From positions 1 through 21,561 of the forward strand of contig MEZG01000081.1 in the NCBI GenBank assembly GCA_001775965.1: 21,561 nt of DNA, given 5' to 3'. The translations under genes and the position numbers were made by a program. This stretch comes from Candidatus Bathyarchaeota archaeon RBG_13_60_20 (lineage in GTDB: Archaea; Thermoproteota; Bathyarchaeia; TCS64). This document shows positions 13,414 through 21,271 of this stretch, one piece after another. The notes beneath the pieces were generated by a model, which saw only the letters and a program-made list of their open reading frames with translations, ran no database searches and was not told the DNA's origin. Positions within the stretch are counted from its first letter, which is position 1, and each line of letters opens with the position of its first letter.

Positions 13414-13644
13414 ATGATAGTCCCAGTTCGGTGCTTCTCATGCGGGAAGGTCATAGGCGACAAGTGGGAGGACTTCAACAGCCGAGTCGAGGCAGGCGAG
13501 AACCCGGCGGAGGTACTCAACAGCCTAGGCGTCACCAGGTACTGCTGCCGCAGGATGCTCCTCTCCCACGTCGAGCTAGTGGACGAGCTACTCAAGTTCC
13601 ACGAGCAGAGGGAGAGCCCCGACCTCAAGGGAGGTAGAAAATAA
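13414..13644 (+). CDS. rpoN: DNA-directed RNA polymerase subunit N (RPB10 homologue)
   Basis: The 76-residue protein is the small zinc-binding core subunit that helps assemble archaeal/eukaryotic RNA polymerase. The signature 'VPVRCFSCGKVIGDKWEDF' carries the first two Cys (CFSC), and 'LGVTRYCCRRMLLSHVELVD' carries the double Cys that completes the unusual Zn site (CX2C...CC). Length and both motifs are canonical. A short charged C-terminal tail extends past the family core. Its TAA stop overlaps the ATG of rps2 by one base (TAATG), so the two are translationally coupled, as is common in archaea. Confidence 0.96.
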   Translation: MIVPVRCFSCGKVIGDKWEDFNSRVEAGENPAEVLNSLGVTRYCCRRMLLSHVELVDELLKFHEQRESPDLKGGRK

Positions 13645-14255
13645 TGGAAGTCGAAGTTAACGAGAACCTACTCCTACCCCAGGAAATACTGCTCAGCGCG
13701 GGCGTACACATAGGGACCCGTATCAAGACCAAGGATATGGAGCCCTTCATATACAAGGTGCGGCCCGACGGCCTCTTCGTCCTCGACATGGAGCAGATGA
13801 ACGAGCGCATCAAGGTTGCGGCCAAATTCCTGTCCAGGGTGGACCTCACCAAGGTCTGCGTGGCCAGCAGCAAGCGCTACGGTCGAAGCCCTGTGGAAAA
13901 GTTCTGCCAAGTTCTGGGGTGCAAGTCCTACACGGGCAGGTTCACCAGCGGTACGTTCACTAACCCCGTTTACGCCGACTTCTTCGAGCCCACAGTTGTC
14001 ATCGTGACGGACAGCCTCGCCGACCAGCAGATCGTTGAGGAGGCTGCACAGATAGGTGCACCAGTGATAGCCCTGTGCAGCACCGACAACAGCCTCAAGG
14101 ACACAGACCTGGTGATACCTGTCAACAACAAGGGCAGAAGGAGCCTGGCTATAGCCTACTGGCTGCTGGCTCGGGAGATCCTCAGGGAGAAGGGCACGCT
14201 CCCAGCGACCGGCGAGTTCGGGGCCACCATCGAGGACTTCGAGACCACACTGTAG
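13644..14255 (+). CDS. rps2: Small ribosomal subunit protein uS2
   Basis: The 203-residue protein matches archaeal S2 in length and motifs: 'LLSAGVHIGTRIKTKDMEPF' at the N-terminus, 'RPDGLFVLDMEQMNERIKVA', 'SKRYGRSPVEKFCQVLGCKS', 'GRFTSGTFTNP', and the C-terminal 'VIALCSTDNSLKDTDLVIPV' and 'NNKGRRSLAIAYWLLAREIL'. S2 sits at the head-body junction of the 30S subunit. It starts in the rpoN stop codon and is followed, after 10 nt, by the MEMO-family gene, whose Shine-Dalgarno overlaps the S2 stop. It belongs to the long plus-strand operon. Confidence 0.97.
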   Translation: MEVEVNENLLLPQEILLSAGVHIGTRIKTKDMEPFIYKVRPDGLFVLDMEQMNERIKVAAKFLSRVDLTKVCVASSKRYGRSPVEKFCQVLGCKSYTGRFTSGTFTNPVYADFFEPTVVIVTDSLADQQIVEEAAQIGAPVIALCSTDNSLKDTDLVIPVNNKGRRSLAIAYWLLAREILREKGTLPATGEFGATIEDFETTL

Positions 14256-14259
14256 GTGA
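14255..14259 (+). promoter_or_regulatory. Shine-Dalgarno for the TTG start of the MEMO gene
   Basis: GGTGA overlaps the last base of the S2 stop and lies 6 nt before TTG 14266, matching the archaeal anti-SD. It decides for the TTG start in the absence of a nearby ATG. Confidence 0.6.
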
Positions 14260-14265
14260 CAATCC

Positions 14266-15108
14266 TTGAGCGTCAGGCGCCCGGCGGTCGCAGGGGCCTT
14301 CTACCCTGCCCAGCCTAAACGCCTCAGGGACCAGATAGAGTCCTGTTTCACCCACGAGAAGGGCCCGGGGAGGCTCCCCCGTGGCGAAAGGCGCCCACGG
14401 GACATCTTATCCGTGGTCTGCCCCCACGCGGGCTACATGTATTCGGGCCCAGCAGCCGCCCACAGCTACCTGGCACTGGCCGAGCAGGAGAAGCCCGACA
14501 GCGTCGTCGTGCTGGGCCCCAACCACACCGGGTGGGGGACCCCCGTATCCATAATGGGGGAGGGCATATGGGAGACGCCCCTCGGCAGAGTCAAGCTGGA
14601 CTCTGAGCTGGCGAGGGCCATAATCGACACCGCAGGCGTGATCGACTACGACGAGACCGCGTTCCTCAGGGAGCACAGCGTCGAGGTCCAGGTGCCCTTC
14701 CTGCAGTACATCTACGGCGAGTTCAAGCTGGTGCCCATCTGCATGGGCTACCAGGACCTAGAGACGAGCCGCGAGGTGGGGGAGGCCATACACAGGGCCA
14801 CGGAGGGCAGGGACATCCTGGTGGTGGCGTCCACGGACTTGACCCATCAGGAACCCCAGGCGTCGGCCAACAAGAAGGACAAAATGATCATAGACGCCAT
14901 ACTGGCCATGGACGAGGAGCGCCTGCAGAGGGTCGTCCACGAGAACAGGCTCACAACCTGCGGTTACGGCCCCGTATCGGCCGCCCTGGTGACCTCCAGG
15001 CTCGACGGAGCTAAAAAGGCGGAGCTGCTAACATACTACACGAGCGGCGACATCATGGGCGACCACGACGGGGTCGTCGGCTACGCCGCCCTGAAGGTAA
15101 CCAAGTGA
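14266..15108 (+). CDS. MEMO1 family protein (AmmeMemoRadiSam system protein B-like)
   Basis: The 280-residue protein is the archaeal MEMO homologue, a fold related to class III extradiol dioxygenases. Landmarks are 'RRPAVAGAFYPAQPKRLRDQ', metal-type His54 in 'VVCPHAGYMYSGPAAAHSY', 'VVLGPNHTGWGTPVS', 'EHSVEVQVPFLQYIYG', 'VVASTDLTHQEP', and the ending 'GDHDGVVGYAALKV'. Its molecular function in archaea is unsettled; redox or copper/iron handling is proposed for relatives. It starts with TTG, guided by GGTGA. Its stop overlaps the next gene, mevalonate kinase, by 4 bp (GTGA). Placement between rps2 and mvk recurs in many archaea and suggests co-expression rather than a proven pathway link. Confidence 0.93.
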   Translation: MSVRRPAVAGAFYPAQPKRLRDQIESCFTHEKGPGRLPRGERRPRDILSVVCPHAGYMYSGPAAAHSYLALAEQEKPDSVVVLGPNHTGWGTPVSIMGEGIWETPLGRVKLDSELARAIIDTAGVIDYDETAFLREHSVEVQVPFLQYIYGEFKLVPICMGYQDLETSREVGEAIHRATEGRDILVVASTDLTHQEPQASANKKDKMIIDAILAMDEERLQRVVHENRLTTCGYGPVSAALVTSRLDGAKKAELLTYYTSGDIMGDHDGVVGYAALKVTK

Positions 15109-16115
15109 CGGACATGCGGGCAGAGGCTACGGCACCGGGCAAGATGATCCTCTTCGGCGAGCACAGCGTCGTATACAGGGGCCCGGCCGTGGTCCTGGCC
15201 ATCGACAGGCGCGCACGGGTGACGGCCCAGAAGAGGAACGACCGCAAGATATTCGTAGACGCCGACAACCTGGGGTTCAGCGGCTACTTCGAGGACGACG
15301 TCTACTACCCCGCGCGCGGGAAGGCGTGGCGGGGACGCAACCTCTCGGCGCTAAACATGGCGGCGAGGAAGACCATGGAGCACCTGGGCGTCGATTCCGG
15401 CGTCAACATGAAGGTCAGGTCCATGATCCCCATGGCGGTGGGCCTGGGCAGCTCGGCCGCGGTCTGCGTAGCCACGGTGGGCGCCGTGCAGCAGCTCTTC
15501 GACGCGAACCTGTCAAAGGAGGAGATATCGAGGCTTGCATTGGAGGGCGAGACCATCATCCACGGTAAGCCCAGCGGCGTGGACAACACCGTCAGCGCCT
15601 TCGGGGGCGTCATCAGCTACGAGAGGGGCCTTGGGTTCAAGCACTACAAGGTCGAGGGCTCGATGCCGTTCATCATCGGCGACACTATGAGGAAGAGGTC
15701 CACCAGGATGATGGTGGAGAATGTGGCCGCCCTCAAGGAGAGGAACCCCGATGTGGTGGACTCCGTGCTGGGGGCGATGGCCGAGCTGTCCGCCAGGGGC
15801 CTCGACGCCCTGCTGGCCAGGGACCTTGCTAAGCTGGGCGACCTAATGAACATCAACCAGGGACTCCTCTCCGCCATAGGCGTCTCCACCATGAAACTGG
15901 AGAGCCTGATCCACACGGCCAGGAGGAACGGCGCCCTCGGCGCCAAGCTCACGGGAGCCGGTGGCGGCGGCTGCATGATAGCCGTGGCCGAGGAGAGGGA
16001 CCTGTCCAACGTGGAGAAGGCCATCAGGCGCCGCAAGAGCGAGTCCTACAGAGTCACCCTCACAGACAGGGGCGTAGAGTGCAGGTGGGTCGAGGACGAC
16101 GATGCGAATTCTTAA
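15105..16115 (+). CDS. mvk: Mevalonate kinase
   Basis: The 336-residue GHMP kinase phosphorylates (R)-mevalonate with ATP to 5-phosphomevalonate in the isoprenoid pathway. All three GHMP motifs are present: 'TAPGKMILFGEHSVVY' (about 9-24), the ATP-binding loop 'PMAVGLGSSAAV' (109-120), and 'GAKLTGAGGGGCMIAVA' near residue 285. 'HGKPSGVDNTVSAFGG' contains the catalytic Asp160. GTG 15105 overlaps the MEMO stop; ATG 15114 is an in-frame alternative that would remove three residues. Its 3' end overlaps the isopentenyl phosphate kinase gene by 14 bp. Mevalonate kinase is preferred over other GHMP kinases because of motif detail and the downstream lipid genes. Confidence 0.95.
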   Translation: MTDMRAEATAPGKMILFGEHSVVYRGPAVVLAIDRRARVTAQKRNDRKIFVDADNLGFSGYFEDDVYYPARGKAWRGRNLSALNMAARKTMEHLGVDSGVNMKVRSMIPMAVGLGSSAAVCVATVGAVQQLFDANLSKEEISRLALEGETIIHGKPSGVDNTVSAFGGVISYERGLGFKHYKVEGSMPFIIGDTMRKRSTRMMVENVAALKERNPDVVDSVLGAMAELSARGLDALLARDLAKLGDLMNINQGLLSAIGVSTMKLESLIHTARRNGALGAKLTGAGGGGCMIAVAEERDLSNVEKAIRRRKSESYRVTLTDRGVECRWVEDDDANS

Positions 16116-16881
16116 GTTGGGCGGCAGTGTCGTAACCGACAAGGACAGGCCTTTCACCCCGGCCACAGGCAACATCATGAGGCTCGCCGATGAGATAGAG
16201 TCCTCTGGGCCCCAGCCCCTCGTCGTTGTCCACGGCGGCGGCAGCTACGGGCACCCCGTAGCCAAGGAGCACAGCATAAGCGGCGGCCTCAAGAGGCGGG
16301 ATCAGCTCGCCGGCTTCTCCAGAACCCACCAGGCCATGGTGGAGCTCAACAGGATCATCGTGGACGCCCTGCTGGACGCGGGAGTCCCAGCCTTCAGCCT
16401 GTCCACCTCAACCTTCGTTACGACCACGGCCAGGAGGGTCACAGAGCTGGACGCATCCATCGTGAGGGCCCTCCTGGGCCACGGCATGGTCCCCGTGCTC
16501 TACGGCGATGCGGTGCTGGACACCCAGCAGGGCTTCGCTATACTATCAGGCGACCAGCTGGTGGCCATGCTGGCCCACACGCTCCGCGCCGAGCGGATAG
16601 TCATGGGCTGCGACGTGGACGGCGTGTACACCGCGGATCCTAAGCTGGCCAGGGACGCTCGCCTCATACCCAGGCTCTCGCTGCGGGAGCTGGACGGCAT
16701 GGTCAGGATCGGCGAGGCCCTCAACACGGACGTGACAGGTGGCATGCTGGGTAAGGTTAGGGAGGCCACCGGGGCCGTGGAGGCCGGTGTCGAGGTGGTC
16801 ATCGTCAACGCGGGGGAGCCCGGGAGGGTGGGGGCCGCGCTCCGCGGGGAAAAGGTAATGGGCACAGTCCTGATATTGTGA
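16102..16881 (+). CDS. ipk: Isopentenyl phosphate kinase
   Basis: The 259-residue amino-acid-kinase-fold enzyme phosphorylates isopentenyl phosphate to isopentenyl diphosphate. The N-terminus 'MRILKLGGSVVTDKD' holds the Lys5 and Gly-rich loop. 'VVVHGGGSYGHPVAKEHSI' carries the His that distinguishes IPK from acetylglutamate and other kinases. 'GDAVLDTQQGFAILSGDQL' and 'MGCDVDGVYTADPK' form the nucleotide and substrate sites, and 'VTGGMLGKV' is the late lysine motif. It overlaps mvk by 14 bp and precedes fni by 4 nt. Together with the absence here of phosphomevalonate kinase, it points to an archaeal mevalonate variant in which decarboxylation precedes the second phosphorylation. Confidence 0.96.
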   Translation: MRILKLGGSVVTDKDRPFTPATGNIMRLADEIESSGPQPLVVVHGGGSYGHPVAKEHSISGGLKRRDQLAGFSRTHQAMVELNRIIVDALLDAGVPAFSLSTSTFVTTTARRVTELDASIVRALLGHGMVPVLYGDAVLDTQQGFAILSGDQLVAMLAHTLRAERIVMGCDVDGVYTADPKLARDARLIPRLSLRELDGMVRIGEALNTDVTGGMLGKVREATGAVEAGVEVVIVNAGEPGRVGAALRGEKVMGTVLIL

Positions 16882-16885
16882 TACC

Positions 16886-17974
16886 ATGAGCGGCATAGAG
16901 GCCCGTAAGCTGAGGCACATAAGGGTCAGTCTGGAGGAGGACGTCGAGGCGGACACAGGGACCGGGCTCCAGGACGTGAGGCTCATCCACAGGGCCCTCC
17001 CCGAGATCGACTTGGACGACGTGTCCACGGAGGCCACCCTCTTCGGGAAGAGGCTTAGCGCGCCGCTCATTATCAGCGCCATCACCGGGGGCACCGCCGA
17101 GGCAAAGCGCATCAACGAGGTCCTGGCCTCCGTAGCCGAGGAGAAGGGCATTGGCATAGGGGTCGGGAGCCAGCGCATCGCCGTGGCCCAGCCAGAGACG
17201 ACCCACACGTTCACCGTCGTCAGGGAGAGGGCCCCCACGACCTTCGTCATGGGGAACATGGGGTGCCCCCAGCTCAGCCTGGGCTGGGGACCCCATGAGG
17301 CCCAGGCGTGCGTCGACATGGTGGACGCCGACGCCCTGGCCATCCACATGAACCCGCTCCAGGAGGCCGTGCAGGTGGGCGGCGACACCAACTACAGGGG
17401 CATCCTGGGCAAGGTCAAGGAGGTAGCCTCGGCACTCAGCGTACCCGTGGTCATGAAGGAGACAGGCTGCGGAGTCTCACACGAGGACGCCAGGCGCATG
17501 GAGGCCGCCGGGGCCAGGGGGCTTGAGGTGAGCGGCCTCGGCGGGACCAGCTGGTCCGCCGTGGAGCACCAAATAGCTCGAGAGGTCGGCGAGAGGCGGC
17601 AGGAGTACCTCGGCCAGGCCTTGTGGAACTGGGGCATACCAACGGCAGTGAGCGTCGTCGAGACCAGCCGAAAAACGGGTCTAACCATAATAGCGTCGGG
17701 CGGCCTGAGAACCGGCGCGGATGTGGCCAAATCCATCGCCCTCGGCGCCAGCGCTGCAGGCATGGCCAAGCCGTTCCTCGAGAAGGCCGTGGAGGGCCCA
17801 GAGGCCCTGGGCGAGCACGTGGACAACCTGGTGCAGGAGCTCAGGGTGGTCATGTTCCTGGTGGGCGCCAAGAGCGTAGCCGAGCTCCGGAGGGCGCCCG
17901 CCCTCATCATGGGGCGGACCGCTGAATGGCTCAGTCTCAGAGGGTTCAGCGTCGAGGAGTACGCCGCAAGGTAA
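16886..17974 (+). CDS. fni: Type II isopentenyl-diphosphate delta-isomerase (FMN-dependent)
   Basis: The 362-residue TIM-barrel flavoenzyme interconverts IPP and DMAPP. Signatures are 'RKLRHIRVSLEEDVE' at the N-terminus, 'LIISAITGGTAEAKRINEVL' (usually MTGG; here ITGG), 'IGIGVGSQRIA', 'IHMNPLQEAVQVGGDTNYRG' with the Gln and Glu for substrate and Mg2+, 'VVMKETGCGVSHEDA', 'EVSGLGGTSW' and 'IIASGGLRTGADVAKSIALG' for FMN phosphate binding. Length is typical. It lies 4 nt after ipk and is the last gene of the tight run before a new TATA box ahead of the GGPP synthase. Confidence 0.96.
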   Translation: MSGIEARKLRHIRVSLEEDVEADTGTGLQDVRLIHRALPEIDLDDVSTEATLFGKRLSAPLIISAITGGTAEAKRINEVLASVAEEKGIGIGVGSQRIAVAQPETTHTFTVVRERAPTTFVMGNMGCPQLSLGWGPHEAQACVDMVDADALAIHMNPLQEAVQVGGDTNYRGILGKVKEVASALSVPVVMKETGCGVSHEDARRMEAAGARGLEVSGLGGTSWSAVEHQIAREVGERRQEYLGQALWNWGIPTAVSVVETSRKTGLTIIASGGLRTGADVAKSIALGASAAGMAKPFLEKAVEGPEALGEHVDNLVQELRVVMFLVGAKSVAELRRAPALIMGRTAEWLSLRGFSVEEYAAR

Positions 17975-17979
17975 ACAAA

Positions 17980-17986
17980 CTTTTAT
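17980..17986 (+). promoter_or_regulatory. TATA-like box ahead of the GGPP synthase gene
   Basis: CTTTTAT lies just after the fni stop. The predicted start site is about 18008-18010, which falls between two in-frame TTG codons (18004 and 18025) and favours the second. The gene may thus be transcribed on its own as well as by read-through. Confidence 0.5.
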
Positions 17987-18024
17987 CAGTGCGCCCCCGG
18001 TCATTGAGTGGAACGGGGATCGGT

Positions 18025-19029
18025 TTGAAGTCTGGTCACGACATCAGGGAAGAGCTCGCCGAGAACGCCGCCAAGGTGGACGCGTTCATGCTTGGCGAGC
18101 TGAGGGGCGACCGGCCCGCCGCGCTCTACGAGGCGTCCCGCCACCTCATCGAGGCCGGGGGCAAGAGGTTGAGGCCCTACATGACGGTGAAGGCGTGCGA
18201 GGCCGTGGGTGGGGATCCGGTCGACGCGGTCCCCTACGCGGCCGCCCTGGAGCTGCTCCACAACTTCACCTTGGTCCACGATGACGTCATGGACCACGAC
18301 GACCTCAGGAGGGGCCGCCCCACCGTCCATGTGATGTTCGGGGTACCCATGGCCATACTGGCAGGTGACCTCCTCTTCGCCAAGGTCTACGACATCATGG
18401 CCAGGCACGCGCCAAGGGGCGTCAGCCCCGCCGATGTCGTCAGGAGCTTCGACAGCACCACGCAGGCCACCCTCACCCTGTGCCAGGGACAAGCCCTCGA
18501 CATGGAGTTCTCGGACGCCAATGAGGTCTCGGAGGACGACTACGTATTTATGGTGGGGGCTAAGACAGGCGCCCTCTTCAGGGCCTGCGCCCAGGTGGGA
18601 GCTATCGTGGGCGGAGGCAGCGTCGAGCACGTGGAGGCCCTGGGCAGGTTCGCTTGGGACGCAGGCATCGCTTTCCAGATAGTGGATGATGTCTTGGGGC
18701 TCACCGCCGACGAGGATGCCCTGGGCAAGCCCGTAGGCAGCGATATCAGGGAGGGGAAGAAGACCCTAGTAGTCATATACGCCTTAAAGCACTCCGAGAA
18801 GCAGCACAGGGAAGCCCTACTGAGGGCTCTGGGCGTCGAAGACGCAGACGACGACACTATAGTTAAGGCTGTGGAGGCTCTACGCGCCTCAGGCTCGATA
18901 CAGCACGCCAAGGACACTGCCAAGAGGTACATGGACAGCGCCTACGTCATGCTGGAAAGGCTACCCGACAGCGACGCCAAGAGGGACCTGCGGGCTCTTG
19001 TAGACTACTTCGTCAAGCGTGAGTACTAG
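18025..19029 (+). CDS. idsA: Geranylgeranyl diphosphate synthase (short-chain trans-prenyltransferase)
   Basis: The 334-residue polyprenyl synthase condenses IPP with allylic diphosphates to make the C20 precursor of archaeal ether lipids. The first Asp-rich motif is 'HDDVMDHDDLRRGRPT' (Asp86, 87, 90). The second is 'FQIVDDVLGLTADED', followed by 'GKPVGSDIREGKKTLVVIY'. 'GGKRLRPYM' binds IPP. Phe81, five residues before the first Asp-rich motif, matches the residue that sets C20 length in Sulfolobus GGPP synthase. No ATG or GTG fits: TTG 18025 agrees with the TATA position, TTG 18004 is the alternative (+7 residues). The frame extends further upstream into fni but that is spurious. The product length is inferred, not shown. 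Confidence 0.93.
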   Translation: MKSGHDIREELAENAAKVDAFMLGELRGDRPAALYEASRHLIEAGGKRLRPYMTVKACEAVGGDPVDAVPYAAALELLHNFTLVHDDVMDHDDLRRGRPTVHVMFGVPMAILAGDLLFAKVYDIMARHAPRGVSPADVVRSFDSTTQATLTLCQGQALDMEFSDANEVSEDDYVFMVGAKTGALFRACAQVGAIVGGGSVEHVEALGRFAWDAGIAFQIVDDVLGLTADEDALGKPVGSDIREGKKTLVVIYALKHSEKQHREALLRALGVEDADDDTIVKAVEALRASGSIQHAKDTAKRYMDSAYVMLERLPDSDAKRDLRALVDYFVKREY

Positions 19030-19037
19030 GGAAACGG

Positions 19038-19043
19038 ATAAAT
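19038..19043 (+). promoter_or_regulatory. TATA-like box ahead of gltX
   Basis: GGATAAATG lies just after the GGPP synthase stop; the core ends 32 nt before GTG 19076, predicting a leader of roughly 10 nt. Confidence 0.4.
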
Positions 19044-19075
19044 GACCTCCCCCTCCTCATTTCACGGGACGAGAC

Positions 19076-20812
19076 GTGTCCACGAGTGACGATGAGATCA
19101 GGGCGGCCGCCACCAAGTATGCGGCTCACAACGCCTCCATGTTCGAGGGAAAGGCCCAGCCCGGCTCAGTCATCGGGAAGATGATGGCCGAGTACCCCGA
19201 GCTCAAGCAGAGGGTCAAGGAGGTCATGCCCCTGATACAGTGGGCCATAGCAGAGGTGAACTCGTGGACCCCGGATAGGCAGCAACGCTTCATCGAGGAG
19301 AACCACCCCGAGCTCCTGGACAGGAAGAGGGTCGAGGAGGAGAAGAAGCGGCTGCCGCCCCTCGCCAACTTGGACCAGTGGCCCATGGTGAAGACCAGGT
19401 TCGCCCCCAACCCTGACGGGGCACTCCACCTAGGCTCCGCGGAGCCCATCATATTCTGCGACGAGTACGCGAAGATGTACGGCGGCCACTTCATTCTCAG
19501 GTACGAGGACACAAGCGCCGAGGTGAAGCCCCCCATCCCCGAGATGTACAGCGCCATCGTCGAGGATCTGGAGTGGCTGGGCGTCAGGATCGACGAGCGG
19601 TACGTGCAGAGCGACCGCCTCCCCATCTACTACGAGTACGCGGAGAGGCTCCTGGCCGACGGCAAAGCCTACGTGTGCACCTGCGAGTCCGAGGCCTTCA
19701 AGGCGCTCTACACGGCGTCCAAGCCGTGCCCCTGCAGGGAGCTGCCGCCCAGCGAGCAGCTCAGGCGCTGGAGGATGATGCTGGACGGTGGCTACGCCAA
19801 GGGCGACGCCGTGGTGAGAGTCAAGACGGACCTGAGCCACCCTAACCCGGCCGTCAGGGACTGGCCCGCCCTGCGCATCAGCGAGTACCCCCACCCGCTA
19901 CAGGGCACACGGTATCGCGTCTGGCCCCTCTACAACTTCAGCTGCGCCCTCGACGACCACCTCATGGGCGTCAGCCACGTAATACGCGGCAAGGAGCACG
20001 ACGTAAACACAACCAGGCAGCGGTGGCTCCACCGCCACCTCGGGTGGAGGAGCCCCGAGGTCATCAACGTGGGCCGCCTGGGCCTCGAGGTGGGCATCCT
20101 CAGCAAGAGCAAGATGAGGCGCGGCATCGAGGACGGCACCTACTTGGGGTGGGACGACCCCAGGCTGGGCACCCTCAGGGCCCTCAGGAGGAGGGGCCTC
20201 CAGCCTGAGGCTATACGCGCCACCATGCTTCACGTGGGCCCCAAGCCTGTGAACGTAACAATCAGCTGGGACAATATCGCGGCCGAGAACAGGAGGCTCA
20301 TAGAGCCCAGCTCGAACAGGTACTTCTTCGTCGTGGACCCCGTCGAGGTTAGGGTCACAGGTATCCCGGGGCCCCACACGGCCCGCTTGCCCCTGCACCC
20401 GGACCACCCTGAGCGGGGCACACGGGACCACGCTATAGAGCCGGTGGACGGGGAGTACAGCTTCGCGGTGTCACGCGACGACTTGGACAAGCTCAGGGCC
20501 GGCGGCATGGTTCGGCTCATGGGTGCTATGAACGTGGTGGTCGGCTCCGAGAGCGGCGCCCCCGTCCAGGCATCATACCACGGCCGCGAACACCAGGCGG
20601 CCCGGGAGGCCCAGGCCCCCTTCATACACTGGCTGCCCTGGGGCGTATCCCCAGGAGGCACCGTGGTCATGCCCGACGCTCAGGAGGCGCGGGGCCTCGT
20701 CGAGAGGGCATGCCTCGCCCTGGACCCGGGCACCATGATCCAGTTCGAGAGACTCGGGTTCTGCCGCGTGGACAGGGCTAGCCCCTTCGTCGCCTACTAC
20801 GCCCACAAGTAG
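19076..20812 (+). CDS. gltX: Glutamyl-tRNA synthetase, archaeal/eukaryotic type
   Basis: The 578-residue class I synthetase attaches Glu to tRNA-Glu (and, in many archaea, also to tRNA-Gln). The non-bacterial N-terminal extension (about 1-100) is followed by 'KTRFAPNPDGALHLGSAEPI', where the HIGH motif is HLGS (118-121). Next come 'ILRYEDTSAEVKPP', 'DDHLMGVSHVIRGKEHDVNT' and the KMSKS equivalent 'ILSKSKMRRGIEDG' (about 340-352). The all-beta anticodon-binding domain of the GlnRS/archaeal GluRS type fills the C-terminus ('VMPDAQEARGLVERACLALD'). It begins with GTG. Length is normal for archaeal GluRS. The last His of HIGH is Ser, a variant noted separately. Confidence 0.95.
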   Translation: MSTSDDEIRAAATKYAAHNASMFEGKAQPGSVIGKMMAEYPELKQRVKEVMPLIQWAIAEVNSWTPDRQQRFIEENHPELLDRKRVEEEKKRLPPLANLDQWPMVKTRFAPNPDGALHLGSAEPIIFCDEYAKMYGGHFILRYEDTSAEVKPPIPEMYSAIVEDLEWLGVRIDERYVQSDRLPIYYEYAERLLADGKAYVCTCESEAFKALYTASKPCPCRELPPSEQLRRWRMMLDGGYAKGDAVVRVKTDLSHPNPAVRDWPALRISEYPHPLQGTRYRVWPLYNFSCALDDHLMGVSHVIRGKEHDVNTTRQRWLHRHLGWRSPEVINVGRLGLEVGILSKSKMRRGIEDGTYLGWDDPRLGTLRALRRRGLQPEAIRATMLHVGPKPVNVTISWDNIAAENRRLIEPSSNRYFFVVDPVEVRVTGIPGPHTARLPLHPDHPERGTRDHAIEPVDGEYSFAVSRDDLDKLRAGGMVRLMGAMNVVVGSESGAPVQASYHGREHQAAREAQAPFIHWLPWGVSPGGTVVMPDAQEARGLVERACLALDPGTMIQFERLGFCRVDRASPFVAYYAHK

Positions 20813-20832
20813 CCTCCCCTCGCGTCGGAACG

Positions 20833-20840
20833 TTTAATAA
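20833..20840 (+). promoter_or_regulatory. TATA-like box for the L7Ae-S28e-L24e operon
   Basis: TTTAATAA predicts a start site near 20862. With ATG 20881 this gives a leader of about 20 nt that contains GAGGG; with ATG 20860 it would be leaderless. See the L7Ae entry for the choice. Confidence 0.5.
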
Positions 20841-20880
20841 AGAACGTGGTCGTAAGGGTATGTACCATGAGGGAAATGAT

Positions 20881-21270
20881 ATGTCAAGAAACGTAGATCC
20901 TTCGAAGCCCTTCTACGTCAGGTTCAACACACCCAAGGAGGTCGCCGACGCGGCCTACGAGGCGCTAAAGATCGCGGCTGAGACAGGCAAGATCAGGAAA
21001 GGGACCAACGAGGCCACCAAGAGCATCGAGAGGGGCAAGGCCAAGCTCGTGCTCATAGCCGAGAACGTCCAGCCCCCGGAGATCGTGGCCCACCTACCGC
21101 TCCTCTGCGAGGAGAGGAAGGCGCCCTACGTGTACGTCCCGGATAAGAACAAGATCGGTGAGGTCCTGGGCATCGCCGTGAGCTCTGCCGCGGCCGCCAT
21201 CGAGGAGACGGGCGATGCGGAGGGCCTGGTCGCTGAGATCGTCAAGAAGTACCAGGAACTAGTGAAGTAG
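20881..21270 (+). CDS. rpl7ae: Large ribosomal subunit protein eL8 (L7Ae)
   Basis: The 129-residue kink-turn RNA-binding protein is part of the 50S subunit, of box C/D and H/ACA RNPs and of RNase P in archaea. 'GKIRKGTNEATKSIERGKAK' is the K-turn-binding helix, and 'VLIAENVQPPEIVAHLPLLC' with 'APYVYVPDKNKIGEVLG' complete the L7Ae fold. ATG 20881 is chosen because the mature N-terminus 'MSRNVDPSKPFYVRF' resembles other archaeal L7Ae. An in-frame ATG at 20860 adds seven non-conserved residues and would be leaderless. S28e begins one base after its stop. The L7Ae-S28e-L24e order is a conserved archaeal cluster. Confidence 0.95.
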   Translation: MSRNVDPSKPFYVRFNTPKEVADAAYEALKIAAETGKIRKGTNEATKSIERGKAKLVLIAENVQPPEIVAHLPLLCEERKAPYVYVPDKNKIGEVLGIAVSSAAAAIEETGDAEGLVAEIVKKYQELVK

Positions 21271-21271
21271 G

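Noticed and set aside
17926..18024. N-terminal extension of the GGPP synthase frame into fni
   Set aside because: It overlaps the 3' end of fni and spans the TATA box and predicted transcription start. The added residues are not seen in this enzyme family.
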